The translations under genes were made by a program, and so were the position numbers. The notes under the pieces are model-generated. The model was not told the origin of the DNA. It saw only the letters and a program-made list of their open reading frames with translations, and searched no databases. This document shows positions 8,710 to 16,561 of a stretch of DNA of 64,000 nt, one piece after another. Positions within the stretch are counted from its first letter, which is position 1; every line of letters starts with the position of its first letter. Origin of the DNA: an uncultured Collinsella sp. (GTDB taxonomy: Bacteria; Actinomycetota; Coriobacteriia; Coriobacteriales; Coriobacteriaceae); NCBI GenBank assembly GCA_958435945.1, contig CAUBIC010000009.1:1-64000 (forward strand). The letters are read 5' to 3'.

Positions 8710-9405
8710 CTATGCCTGCTGCCAGGTATCGACGAGCTCCTTGGCGGCGGCGTAAGGGTTGTCGGCACTGCAGACGGCGCTCACCACAAAGAAGCCGTCG
8801 ACGCCGGTGGCCTTGAGCTGTGGCAGGTCGGCCGTCTTGACGCCGCCGCCCACCACGATGGGCACGGGGCTTGCCGCGTGGAGTGCGGCCAGATCCTCAA
8901 AGCTTTTGGTGATGATGGAGCCATCGGCCGCGCGTCCGCAGTCGCGCTTGGTCTCGGTCTCGTGGAGCGGGCCGATGCCCAGGTAGTCGACCAGGCTCAT
9001 GTCGGCGGCCTTGACGTACTCGAGCATCTCCTCGCAGCGGGCCGAAAGGCCCACGATGGCATCGGGGCCCAGAAGCTTGCGGCAGACCTCGACGGGAATA
9101 TCGCTCTGGCCCACGTGCACGCCGTCGACAGCAATACCCTGCTCGCGCGCGGCGAGTACGCAGTCCAGGCGGTCGTCGATCAGCAGGGCAACCTGACCGG
9201 TTTTGCCGGCCTGTGCGATTGCCTGCGCGGCGTCGCCCGTCAGCGCGATGATTTCACGGGCGCTTGCCACCTTGGAGCGCACCTGGATGCAGGTAAAGCC
9301 TGCGTCGAGCGCCTGGGCCACCACATCGCCCACGGGACGCCCGAGCGTGTTTTCGGGGCCGAGTACCAGATAGGCCGAGATATCAAGGTTGTCGCGGATG
9401 CTCAT
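8710..9405 (-). CDS. thiE: Thiamine-phosphate synthase
   Basis: A 231-residue TIM-barrel enzyme joining HMP pyrophosphate and thiazole phosphate to make thiamine monophosphate. The ThiE signature segments are present: IQVRSK near the N-terminus, LLIDDRLD, DGVHVGQSD, VGLSARCEEM, DYLGIGPLHETETKRD and PIVVGGGV. The start at 9405 has GGAGG 7 nt upstream and overlaps the stop of the preceding gene in an ATGA arrangement, implying translational coupling. It is the last gene of the riboswitch-controlled thiM operon. There is no thiC, thiG or thiD here, so the operon looks like a salvage route that uses imported precursors. Confidence 0.93.
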   Translation of the reverse strand: MSIRDNLDISAYLVLGPENTLGRPVGDVVAQALDAGFTCIQVRSKVASAREIIALTGDAAQAIAQAGKTGQVALLIDDRLDCVLAAREQGIAVDGVHVGQSDIPVEVCRKLLGPDAIVGLSARCEEMLEYVKAADMSLVDYLGIGPLHETETKRDCGRAADGSIITKSFEDLAALHAASPVPIVVGGGVKTADLPQLKATGVDGFFVVSAVCSADNPYAAAKELVDTWQQA

Positions 9406-9743
9406 CGTGCTTCCTCCTGCTTTTTGATCTGCGCTTCCATGCGTTCGAGCTTGCCGGTCATGGTGTCGGTAAATCCGGGTCGAATATCGGCTTTGAGCAC
9501 GACTTCGGTGCGGATGCCCTTGCTCGCCAACACAAAGGTTGCGTCGCGCACGACCTGCATGACCTCGTCCCAGTCGCCCTCGATCTCGGTGAACATCGAG
9601 GTGGTGCGGTTGGGAAGGCCGCTCTCGCGAATGACGCGCACGACTTCGGCGACCTCGGCGGACAGCTCGTCGCCGGTGCCGCACGGGGCGATGGCCACGG
9701 CGACGAGCGTGTTCATGCCGGCATTGGTTACGGGCTCGGACAT
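9402..9743 (-). CDS. MTH1187/YkoF-type thiamine-binding protein
   Basis: A 113-residue protein of the MTH1187 (DUF77, thiamine-binding) family: VAVAIAPCGTGDELSAEVAEVV, then MFTEIEGDWDEVMQVV and the C-terminal helix KLERMEAQIKKQ. Relatives are small ferredoxin-fold oligomers that bind thiamine or its hydroxymethylpyrimidine precursor. The gene lies 3 nt after thiM and overlaps thiE by 4 nt, so it is certainly cotranscribed with them. Its cellular role (storage, chaperone or sensor of the vitamin) is not established from sequence. Confidence 0.87.
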   Translation of the reverse strand: MSEPVTNAGMNTLVAVAIAPCGTGDELSAEVAEVVRVIRESGLPNRTTSMFTEIEGDWDEVMQVVRDATFVLASKGIRTEVVLKADIRPGFTDTMTGKLERMEAQIKKQEEAR

Positions 9744-9746
9744 GGC

Positions 9747-10586
9747 TTATGCCTCCTCGAGCTCGAGTTGGTTATCGGCGATGTCCTGGGCGGTTGCGCG
9801 GTAGAGCTCGTCGATAAAGGCGACCTTAAAGCTTGCCGGGGCATCGGCGACAGCGGCGGCACGCGTGCCGGCAACGTTGTAGACGGCGGCGCCGCAGACG
9901 GCTGCCGTAAAAGGGTCGGCGGCACAGGCGTACACGGCCAGCACGCCGCCCTGCGAGCAGCCGCAACCGGTGATCTTGGACATGAGCGGGCTGCCGCCGT
10001 GGGACTTGGCCACGGTCGTGCCGTCGGTAATCAGGTCGACTTCGCCCGAGACCACTACGGCGCCGCCGGTGTAGCGGGCGAGCGCCACGGCGGCATCGCG
10101 GGCGGCGTCTACCGTGTCGGTGGTATCGACACCGCGTACGCGGCTCAGATCAGCCGCCTCGCCCTCAAGGCCCCACAGGCCGGCGAGCGCGATAATCTCG
10201 GAGGCGTTGCCGCGCACGATGGCGGGCTTGTACTGCTTGAGCTCGTTTACCAGCTGGGTGCGCAGGCTACCGATGCCCAGGCCAACCGGATCGAGCACCC
10301 AGGGCTTGCCGGCATCGTGTGCCGCCTTGGCCGCGCGGGGAATCGTCTGCTCGTAGATGGGGAAGAGCGTGCCCATATTGAGATAGATAGCGCCGCCACC
10401 GGCAACGAGTGCCTCGCCCTCGTCGGGCAGATAGACCATGGCGGCCGATCCGCCCACGGCGAGCTGTGCGTTGGCGACAAAGTCGATCGTCACCGTGTTG
10501 GTGATGGAGCCGGCCATCGGATTGGTGGCGCGAATCTCCTCCACGGTCTTGACTATATGCTGCTTAAGCTGTTCCGAATCAATCAC
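9747..10586 (-). CDS. thiM: Hydroxyethylthiazole kinase
   Basis: A 279-residue ribokinase-fold enzyme that phosphorylates the thiazole alcohol, a salvage step in thiamine synthesis. Diagnostic segments are ITNTVTIDFVANAQLAVGGSAAMV, WVLDPVGLG, IVRGNASEI and the anion-hole region ITGCGCSQGG with the catalytic Cys. The GTG at 10586 is chosen because AAGGAGG lies 8 nt upstream; open frame beyond it is leader RNA. It is the first gene of thiM-thiamine-binding-thiE, controlled by the TPP riboswitch and terminator in the leader. Confidence 0.93.
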   Translation of the reverse strand: MIDSEQLKQHIVKTVEEIRATNPMAGSITNTVTIDFVANAQLAVGGSAAMVYLPDEGEALVAGGGAIYLNMGTLFPIYEQTIPRAAKAAHDAGKPWVLDPVGLGIGSLRTQLVNELKQYKPAIVRGNASEIIALAGLWGLEGEAADLSRVRGVDTTDTVDAARDAAVALARYTGGAVVVSGEVDLITDGTTVAKSHGGSPLMSKITGCGCSQGGVLAVYACAADPFTAAVCGAAVYNVAGTRAAAVADAPASFKVAFIDELYRATAQDIADNQLELEEA

Positions 10587-10610
10587 TGCACATGCCTCCT
10601 TGGCATAGAA

Positions 10611-10639
10611 AAGGGGCGCTGTGCATAGACAGCGCCCCT
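10611..10639 (-). terminator. Riboswitch expression platform: intrinsic terminator
   Basis: On the minus strand an 11-bp stem (AGGGGCGCTGT, loop CTATGC, ACAGCGCCCCT) is followed by TTTTC. It lies between the TPP aptamer and the thiM ribosome site, where TPP binding would favour termination. Confidence 0.85.
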
Positions 10640-10644
10640 GTAAA

Positions 10645-10741
10645 GGCGGCATGCTCCCTACGCCAGCATTAACTGACAGGTTCAAAGGATTGGGCCCCAT
10701 GCCCTCTCAGCCTTGTGGTTTGCACCGCCGGCACTCCCGCA
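10645..10741 (-). promoter_or_regulatory. TPP riboswitch (THI element)
   Basis: The minus strand shows the conserved thi-box blocks in order: CGGGAGTGC, GGCTGAGAGGG, CTTTGAACCTG and GTTAATGCTGGCGTAGGGA. It lies about 60-160 nt upstream of the thiM start. Thiamine pyrophosphate should shut off the thiM operon through the downstream terminator. Confidence 0.95.
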
Positions 10742-10769
10742 TCGAATCTGTTGTTCCCTATACTAGCGC

Positions 10770-10871
10770 ACCTGCCAAAAAGGGACAGGTTTATTTTGGC
10801 AGGTAACAACTGGGACTTTGCGTTTTCCCAGATGAAACCTGCCGAAATAAACCTGTCCCTTTTTGGCAGGT
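10770..10871. repeat. 102-bp palindromic element of the GGGACAGG family
   Basis: Two 35-nt arms (10770-10804 and 10837-10871), complementary at all but one or two positions, flank 32 nt that contain a small inner hairpin (CTGGGA/TCCCAG). Each arm is itself a partial palindrome (CCTGCCAAAAA...TTTTGGCAGG). A closely related half-copy lies at 57861-57897. Confidence 0.75.
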
Positions 10872-10874
10872 CGG

Positions 10875-10880
10875 TACAAT
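10875..10880 (+). promoter_or_regulatory. Probable -10 box (TACAAT) for the HAD gene
   Basis: TACAAT follows 4 nt after the palindromic element and 31 nt before the HAD start. The palindrome occupies the place of the -35 region, which raises the possibility that it influences this promoter. Confidence 0.4.
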
Positions 10881-10911
10881 AGATGGGATTAAGAATGACC
10901 GAGGGGGCCTT

Positions 10912-11820
10912 ATGATTAAACTTGTGCTGACCGATATGGACGATACGCTGATTCCGGCTGGACATGACGGTGCCAGCGACTACGCTATCGAGGGCATTCA
11001 TGCCATGCAGGCGGCGGGTCTGCACTTTGGGCCGGTTTCGGGTCGTCAGCCGTCCGCGATGGGCTGGATGTTCAAAAACCGTTCCGAGTGTTTTTCGACC
11101 GGTGCGTTCTGTAACGGCCAGGTGATGTTTGTCGACGGCGAAGTAGTCGCCTCGCGCGCAATCGACAACGATGCTCTGATGCGTTTGGCCGACTATCTGG
11201 AGCAAGAGACCGACGATACATTTCTAAAAGTCTACAGCCTGGGCGATGACTTTTGGGGCAACGATGCCTATTGCGTGACGAGCAATCCCGAGCGTGTGCG
11301 TCGCGCTATGGAGTCGGGCGGCAATGCGTGGCTCAAAGGCGAAGAGGCCCCGTGCCGTCCCGTCGTCGATGACGCGCCGGTGTTTAAGGCGAATATCTGG
11401 AGTGCCCGTTCGCGTGAGGAGCTCGCGGAGCTACGCGAGCGCGTTGCCGCTGAGGTGCCGGAACTCTCGCTCGTGTTTCCCAACAACCGAGTGCGCCTGT
11501 TCGACATCCTTCCGGATGGTTGGGACAAGGGCTGCGCTGCGCTGGAGCTGGCGCACGCTTTGGGCCTGGCGCCCGACGAGGTGGCCGTATTCGGCGATTC
11601 CGATAACGATTTGCCCATGATCGATGCCGTTCCCAACTCCGTTGCAGTCGCCAATGCCAACGAGGCCGTCACGGCTGCCGCACGCTGGCATATCGGCGCT
11701 GCGGCAGATGATGCGGTTGCTGGGGCTCTGCATCAGATTGCCGCCTGCGCCGCGACGGGGGAGATGCCGTCGTTTATGCGTCAGGAGGGTGCAGCCGACG
11801 CGAATCTCGCGAACAGCTAA
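10912..11820 (+). CDS. Cof-type HAD-IIB family hydrolase
   Basis: A 302-residue haloacid dehalogenase-superfamily phosphatase. Motif I is DMDDTL at residues 8-13 (nucleophile Asp8), motif II lies in GPVSGRQ, the type IIB cap is in the middle, and motif IV is FGDSDNDLPMI. Such enzymes dephosphorylate sugar phosphates or cofactors; the substrate cannot be told from sequence. The start has a GGGGG-rich ribosome site. The stop is 10 nt before the LysR gene, so the two form an operon. No membrane segment is present. Confidence 0.88.
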   Translation: MIKLVLTDMDDTLIPAGHDGASDYAIEGIHAMQAAGLHFGPVSGRQPSAMGWMFKNRSECFSTGAFCNGQVMFVDGEVVASRAIDNDALMRLADYLEQETDDTFLKVYSLGDDFWGNDAYCVTSNPERVRRAMESGGNAWLKGEEAPCRPVVDDAPVFKANIWSARSREELAELRERVAAEVPELSLVFPNNRVRLFDILPDGWDKGCAALELAHALGLAPDEVAVFGDSDNDLPMIDAVPNSVAVANANEAVTAAARWHIGAAADDAVAGALHQIAACAATGEMPSFMRQEGAADANLANS

Positions 11821-11830
11821 GGAGACAGCC

Positions 11831-12727
11831 ATGAAGCTCCAGCAGCTCAGATATGTCGTCAAAGTTGCCGAATGCGGCAGCATTACCGAGGCCTCGCGCC
11901 GTCTCTTTGTGTCGCAGCCTTCGATTACCGCATCGATTCGCGATCTCGAAAACGAGATGGGCGTGCACATCTTTGAGCGCACCAACAAGGGCGTCGTTGT
12001 GTCCGAGGAAGGCGAGACCTTCTTGGGCTACGCGCGCCAGGTACTCGACCAGGCCGACCTGCTCGAGGGCAAGTACAAGGGCGCGTCCGAGCAGGTGCCG
12101 CACTTTAGTGTGAGCTGCCAGCATTATTCCTTTGCCGTTAATGCGTTTGTCGATGTGATCCGTGAGTTCGATGCCGCGCGCTACGACTTTACCCTGCGCG
12201 AGGAGCAGACTCACGAGATTATCGAGGACGTCGCGCATATGAAAAGCGAACTCGGCATCCTGTATCTGTCGGAGCACAATCGCGAGGTCATCGAGCGCAT
12301 GCTCGCCGCCAACGAGCTCGTATTCGAGGGACTCTTCTGCGCCGCACCGCATGTCTTTGTATGCGCCGACCATCCACTGGCGGACCGCGCCAGCGTGACG
12401 CTCGAAGATCTCGAGGACTATCCGTTTTTGTCCTACGAGCAGGGCAGCTACAACTCGTTTTACTATTCCGAGGAACTGACCTCGACCTTTGAGCGCCGCA
12501 AGAATATCCGCGTGCGTGACCGTGCGACGCTGTTCAACCTTGCCATGGGCCTCAACGGCTACACGGTATGCTCGGGCGTGATCAGCCACGAGCTCAACGG
12601 CCCCGGCATTATCTCGATTCCTCTCGACGTGGACGAGTACATGGAGATTGGCATCATCACGCGCAAGAACACGACGCTTACGCGCTACGGTCGGGCCTAT
12701 ATCGACGCGATTCGTCAGCATATCTAG
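11831..12727 (+). CDS. LysR-type transcriptional regulator
   Basis: 298 residues. The N-terminal winged helix-turn-helix (residues 1-60) reads LRYVVKVAECGSITEASRRLFVSQPSITASIRDLE in register with LysR proteins, followed by a substrate-binding domain. GGAG lies 6 nt before the ATG, next to the stop of the HAD gene. The MetE-like methyltransferase follows on the same strand after 155 bp containing a 7-7-7 palindrome. By analogy with CmbR/MtaR-type LysR regulators of methionine genes, it may control that gene; this is inference from position. Confidence 0.9.
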   Translation: MKLQQLRYVVKVAECGSITEASRRLFVSQPSITASIRDLENEMGVHIFERTNKGVVVSEEGETFLGYARQVLDQADLLEGKYKGASEQVPHFSVSCQHYSFAVNAFVDVIREFDAARYDFTLREEQTHEIIEDVAHMKSELGILYLSEHNREVIERMLAANELVFEGLFCAAPHVFVCADHPLADRASVTLEDLEDYPFLSYEQGSYNSFYYSEELTSTFERRKNIRVRDRATLFNLAMGLNGYTVCSGVISHELNGPGIISIPLDVDEYMEIGIITRKNTTLTRYGRAYIDAIRQHI

Positions 12728-12774
12728 GCTGCTGTGCTCCGCACGGTTCAAGTCTCTTTATGACAGTCCAGACT

Positions 12775-12795
12775 GATATAGGAAACATCTATATC
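12775..12795. promoter_or_regulatory. Candidate operator upstream of the MetE-like gene
   Basis: GATATAG-N7-CTATATC, a perfect 7-bp inverted repeat with a 7-nt spacer, lies 88 nt before the MetE-like start in an AT-rich stretch (TATAAA, TATATT nearby). Size and spacing fit a LysR-type site. Confidence 0.45.
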
Positions 12796-12882
12796 AAACT
12801 GTTATAAACGTATATTTTACGATGGTCATATGGGCGCTCATACTCTGTCCCAGTAAAGCAACCAATGCAAAGGGAGATATCT

Positions 12883-14016
12883 ATGAGCACTTCGATTCAA
12901 CCGAACGCGCCGTTTCGCGCCGATATCGTCGGCAGCTTTCTTCGTCCGCAGGCTGTAAAGGACGCCCGTGCCGCCTATGTCGCGGGTAAACTCGACGCTT
13001 CCGGCCTTAAGGCCGTCGAGGACGATGCCATTCGCGATTTGGTGGCCAAGCAGAAGGCCGCCGGCCTGCAGGTGATCACCGATGGCGAGTTCCGCCGCAG
13101 CTACTGGCACCTCGATTTTATGTGGGGCCTTAACGGCATTGAGCGCCGCACCTCACGCACGGGTTATATGTTCCATGACGAGGAGACGACGGCCGACACC
13201 GCCGTGGTTACTGGTCCCATTAGCGGCGAGAACCACCCGTTCGTCGAGCATTTTAAGTTCGTCAAGGCGCTTGAGGGGGAGGGCCAGGTCGCACGCCAGA
13301 CCATTCCGGCGCCGATCCAGACGTTCTCTGAGGTCACACTCGATCGCTGCGACGGCCAGCAGGAGAGCCTGCGCGCTGTCTATAAGACCGATGAGGAACT
13401 TGCCGACGCCATTGCGGCCGCTTATCGCACGGTGATCACCGACCTGTACGCAGCAGGCTGCCGCAACATCCAGTTTGATGACTGCACCTGGGGCATCTAT
13501 TGCGATACCGACTTTGTGTCCAAGACCGGCATGAGCCCGGTCGACCTGCAAAAGGTAAGCGAGCTGGGCGTGGCGCTCAACAACGCCGCCATCGAGGGCA
13601 AGCCCGACGATCTGGTTATCAACACGCACGTGTGCCGCGGCAACTACCATTCCACCTATGCCTTTGAGGGCGGCTACGACCCCATCGCGCCGTACCTGTT
13701 CGCACATGAGAATGTCGATGCGTTCTATCTGGAGTTCGACACACCCCGCGCCGGCGGCTTTGAGCCGCTCAAGTACGTTGCCCCCGGCAAGAAGGTGGTG
13801 CTGGGACTGGTCACTACAAAGGCGGCTGAGCTTGAGGACGAAGACGTTATCGTCGAACGTATCCACGAGGCCACAAAGTATGTGCCGCTCGAGAATCTGT
13901 ACCTGTCGCCCCAGTGCGGCTTTGCCAGCTGCGAGATTGGCAACAAGCTGACCGAGGACGAGCAGTGGGCGAAGATCGCGCTGGTCAAGCGCATTGCCGA
14001 GCGCGTTTGGAAGTAA
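12883..14016 (+). CDS. MetE-like cobalamin-independent methyltransferase (YxjG/YxjH type)
   Basis: A 377-residue protein equivalent to the C-terminal catalytic half of MetE, which transfers a methyl group to homocysteine (or a related thiol) to make methionine. Zinc-binding positions look intact: His and Cys in NTHVCRGN, Glu in YLEFD and Cys in SPQCGF. The N-terminus FRADIVGSFLRP and TDGEFRRSYWHLDF are typical of the YxjG/YxjH group. It lacks the MetE N-terminal half, so the methyl donor may differ from folate polyglutamate. AGGGAG lies 6 nt upstream of the ATG. Confidence 0.88.
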   Translation: MSTSIQPNAPFRADIVGSFLRPQAVKDARAAYVAGKLDASGLKAVEDDAIRDLVAKQKAAGLQVITDGEFRRSYWHLDFMWGLNGIERRTSRTGYMFHDEETTADTAVVTGPISGENHPFVEHFKFVKALEGEGQVARQTIPAPIQTFSEVTLDRCDGQQESLRAVYKTDEELADAIAAAYRTVITDLYAAGCRNIQFDDCTWGIYCDTDFVSKTGMSPVDLQKVSELGVALNNAAIEGKPDDLVINTHVCRGNYHSTYAFEGGYDPIAPYLFAHENVDAFYLEFDTPRAGGFEPLKYVAPGKKVVLGLVTTKAAELEDEDVIVERIHEATKYVPLENLYLSPQCGFASCEIGNKLTEDEQWAKIALVKRIAERVWK

Positions 14017-14139
14017 CGCTACCGTTTGCAGGTGACGGCGCGTGCGAGACATGGCGTATCACGTACAATGGTTCGGATCGTATCGATCGGGCAGGTTATC
14101 CGATATGCCTGATCGCCCTTCCATCATGAAAGGACTTCC

Positions 14140-14193
14140 ATGTCCCAATCCTCGACGCCCGCCGTATCTAAACTCGAGGAGACTGTCGAATAG
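14140..14193 (+). pseudogene. 17-codon open frame with start signals; possible 5' remnant of a lost gene
   Basis: AAAGGA lies just before an ATG encoding MSQSSTPAVSKLEETVE and a TAG stop; a -10-like TACAAT at 14064 and an imperfect hairpin precede it. It reads like the first residues of a normal protein cut short, with a terminator directly after. It could equally be a short leader peptide. The rest of 14017-14254 holds nothing else that I can support. Confidence 0.3.
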
Positions 14194-14214
14194 TAGTTGT
14201 GTTCAGCTAAATCA

Positions 14215-14256
14215 AAAAATGGCGTCCATGCGCATGTACGCGTGGACGCCATTTTT
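14215..14256. terminator. Bidirectional terminator
   Basis: Arms AAAAATGGCGTCCATGCG and CGCGTGGACGCCATTTTT (one wobble) with A- and T-runs on both sides. It serves the rightward transcript and the leftward esterase gene, whose stop it overlaps. Confidence 0.8.
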
Positions 14257-14920
14257 AATGCGTCAGTATCCAGTGGATGCCGCGCGCCATGCGCAGGTCA
14301 GTTTGGGCAAAATGATTGCCGGGGTTGAGCTCCAGCGTTGTTGGGATGTCGCGCTCGATAAACAGCTCTTCCATCGCGCGCGTATCGTCGAGTACGTGCC
14401 GCATCATGCGGTTGGGCGTCTTGGTTTCCTTTTTACCGAGCGACAGATAGGCGGCGTCGGGCGTAGCTGTCATCGTGCGCTCGCACGCGTAGTCGATAAA
14501 GCCGGGGAACCACAGCGACCCCGATGCACTCGCCGCGCGCTCAAAGACATCTGTTTGCCAAAGTGCCCACAGTGCAAAAAGACCCGCCAACGAGTAGCCG
14601 GCAACGCCGCGCCAGGCGGGCGGTTGCGGGAGCGATGATTCGGCCTGGGGGATTATCTGCTTCAACAACTCGTCAAGAAAACCAGCAGCCTGTCCGCCAA
14701 AGGGCTCGGCATCTCGTATAGTTCCGTCGCATTCCCAGGGGCTCAGCTCGCGATTCCAATCGAGCCCTCCAATGGCGACAAGGGTGAACGGCGGGCAGTC
14801 GAGCTCTCGGCAGCGCTCGTAGACTTCACTACCGTCGCCCATAACCACGGGAAGGTAGATGACGGGCGCGCCTTCCACACACTCTGAATAAACGGTTATC
14901 TGCTTATGATGCGCTTCCAA
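14255..14920 (-). CDS. Alpha/beta-hydrolase, esterase D/IroE-like
   Basis: About 221 residues of the putative-esterase alpha/beta-hydrolase family. The nucleophile elbow is GYSLAG, the acid lies in the region after SLGKKETK, and the catalytic His is in NPGNHF near the C-terminus. No signal peptide is visible, so it is probably a cytosolic carboxylesterase; relatives cleave siderophore esters or S-formylglutathione. The start is uncertain: TTG at 14920 (LEAHHKQITVYSE) follows a GAGAGAAG stretch, whereas the outermost GTG at 14968 has no ribosome site. It is a single gene, convergent with the MetE-like transcript. Confidence 0.75.
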   Translation of the reverse strand: MEAHHKQITVYSECVEGAPVIYLPVVMGDGSEVYERCRELDCPPFTLVAIGGLDWNRELSPWECDGTIRDAEPFGGQAAGFLDELLKQIIPQAESSLPQPPAWRGVAGYSLAGLFALWALWQTDVFERAASASGSLWFPGFIDYACERTMTATPDAAYLSLGKKETKTPNRMMRHVLDDTRAMEELFIERDIPTTLELNPGNHFAQTDLRMARGIHWILTH

Positions 14921-14995
14921 GGCAGGCTTCTCTCGGTGTTGTGATATTGACAGCCTCAATTGTCGCACGCTGGCGCGGGGGCAGACGCTAAAAGA

Positions 14996-15030
14996 AAGGC
15001 GCGGAGCCGCTCGATGCGACTCCGCGCCTT
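14996..15030 (-). terminator. Terminator of the purine permease gene
   Basis: An 11-bp stem (AAGGCGCGGAG) with a 13-nt loop; on the minus strand it runs into TTTCTTTT. It lies 28 nt past the permease stop. Confidence 0.8.
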
Positions 15031-15057
15031 GATGTTCTGCTTTAGCAGACTATGCCG

Positions 15058-16368
15058 TTACGCCACGAAGAAGTAGACGAGGAAGGCAAGGGCTGCGATC
15101 CACATGAGCGGCTTGATCTTGGAGGCCTCGCCCTTAAAGAGCGCGACGATCACGTAGGCGATAAAGCCCAGGCCAATGCCGGCAGAGATGGAGTAGGTGA
15201 AGGGCACGCCGGCGACGATCATGAACGCCGGGAAACCCTGCGACACGTCGGACCAGTCGATCTCGGAGGCTTCGCTCATCATGAGGTAGCCGACGTAGAC
15301 CAGAGCACCGCAGGTGGCGGCGCTGGAAACGATGGTGACGATGGGGGAGAAGAACGCGGCGAGAATGAACAGCACGCCGGTGGTGACGGAGGTGAGGCCC
15401 GTGCGGCCACCGTCGGCGGCGCCGGAAGTGGACTCGACGAAGGTGGTGATGGAGGAGACGCCCATGAAACCGCCCACAGCAGCGGCGGCGGAGTCGACGA
15501 TCAGGATCTCCTTGATATTCTCGACGTTGCCGTCGTCGGTGAGGAACTCGCCCTGCTTGGCCACGGCCATCGCGGTGCCCATGGTGTCGAAGAAGTCACT
15601 CATGAGCAGCGAGAACGAGATGACGAGGAGCGTGGGGTCGGTAAGGACCTTGACGATGGCGGGCACGCCGCCGGCGTCGGCGATGGGGCCACCGATGCTC
15701 GAGAAGTCGAGCGGGGCGATGATACCGGTCGGAGCATGGGTCACACCTAGGGGGATACCGGCGATGACGGCGACGACGATGCCGATGAGCAGCGAGCCGG
15801 GGACGTTGCGGCAGGCGAGGGCGACTGTCACCAGGATGGAGATGATGCCGACGATGAAGGTGGGGGAGGTGATGTCGCCCAGACCGACGAGTGTACCGGC
15901 GCCAGCGGTGATAATGCCGGCATCGCACAGGCCAATCATGGCGATGAACAGGCCCAGACCCACCGAGATGGCGTGACGCAGGACAACCGGGATGGCGTCC
16001 ATGATGGCCTCGCGCAGGCCACAAAGCACGAGCAGCAAGATGACGATACCCTCGAGGAAGATGACGCTCATGGCCACGTGCCAGTCACCGCCGCAGACGG
16101 TGGTGGTGATTCCAGCGATCATCGCGTTGACGCCTAAGCCCGACGCGCAGGCGAGCGGGCGGTTAGCGAAGATGCCCATGCAGATGGTCATGATGCCAGC
16201 GCCCAGACAGGTGGCGCAGGCGAGCGCTCCCGCATCGATGCCAGCGCCCGAGAGCACTGCGGGGTTGACGGCGATGATGTAGGCCATCGCCAGGAATGTT
16301 GTCAGTCCAGCGCGAAGTTCGGTCCCGATTGTGGACTTGCGCTCACTGACGTGAAATAGTTCGTCCAT
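15058..16368 (-). CDS. NCS2-family (AzgA-like) purine permease
   Basis: A 436-residue inner-membrane transporter with about 12-14 hydrophobic segments. The N-terminus TELRAGLTTFLAMAYIIAVNP is the hallmark of the AzgA/PbuG/PbuO subgroup, which imports hypoxanthine, guanine or adenine with protons. Further family motifs are ASGLGVNAMIAG and SDFFDTMGTAMAVAKQ, and SSITTFVESTSGAADGGRTGL is the conserved late loop. The ATG at 16368 is preceded by AAAGGG. No purine riboswitch is visible upstream. It is divergent from the deformylase-like gene. Confidence 0.9.
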   Translation of the reverse strand: MDELFHVSERKSTIGTELRAGLTTFLAMAYIIAVNPAVLSGAGIDAGALACATCLGAGIMTICMGIFANRPLACASGLGVNAMIAGITTTVCGGDWHVAMSVIFLEGIVILLLVLCGLREAIMDAIPVVLRHAISVGLGLFIAMIGLCDAGIITAGAGTLVGLGDITSPTFIVGIISILVTVALACRNVPGSLLIGIVVAVIAGIPLGVTHAPTGIIAPLDFSSIGGPIADAGGVPAIVKVLTDPTLLVISFSLLMSDFFDTMGTAMAVAKQGEFLTDDGNVENIKEILIVDSAAAAVGGFMGVSSITTFVESTSGAADGGRTGLTSVTTGVLFILAAFFSPIVTIVSSAATCGALVYVGYLMMSEASEIDWSDVSQGFPAFMIVAGVPFTYSISAGIGLGFIAYVIVALFKGEASKIKPLMWIAALAFLVYFFVA

Positions 16369-16522
16369 GCATACCCTTTCCTTGTTCGGCCCCGAGTTTA
16401 GGCCGATTGACACGAACTCACCCACTATAGCCCCTTTACGACGCTGTTGTTCCTCGCATGTTGATGTTCGGCGCTTTGTAGCAGACGGACGGTATTTTTC
16501 GCATGAAAATGTGTGGGTACCG

Positions 16523-16528
16523 TATACT
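16523..16528 (+). promoter_or_regulatory. Probable -10 box (TATACT)
   Basis: TATACT followed by a T and an AAGCGG stretch, 34 nt before the deformylase-like ATG. No convincing -35. Confidence 0.4.
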
Positions 16529-16561
16529 TAAGCGGTTACAACGACCCCTATGGAGGAACGT

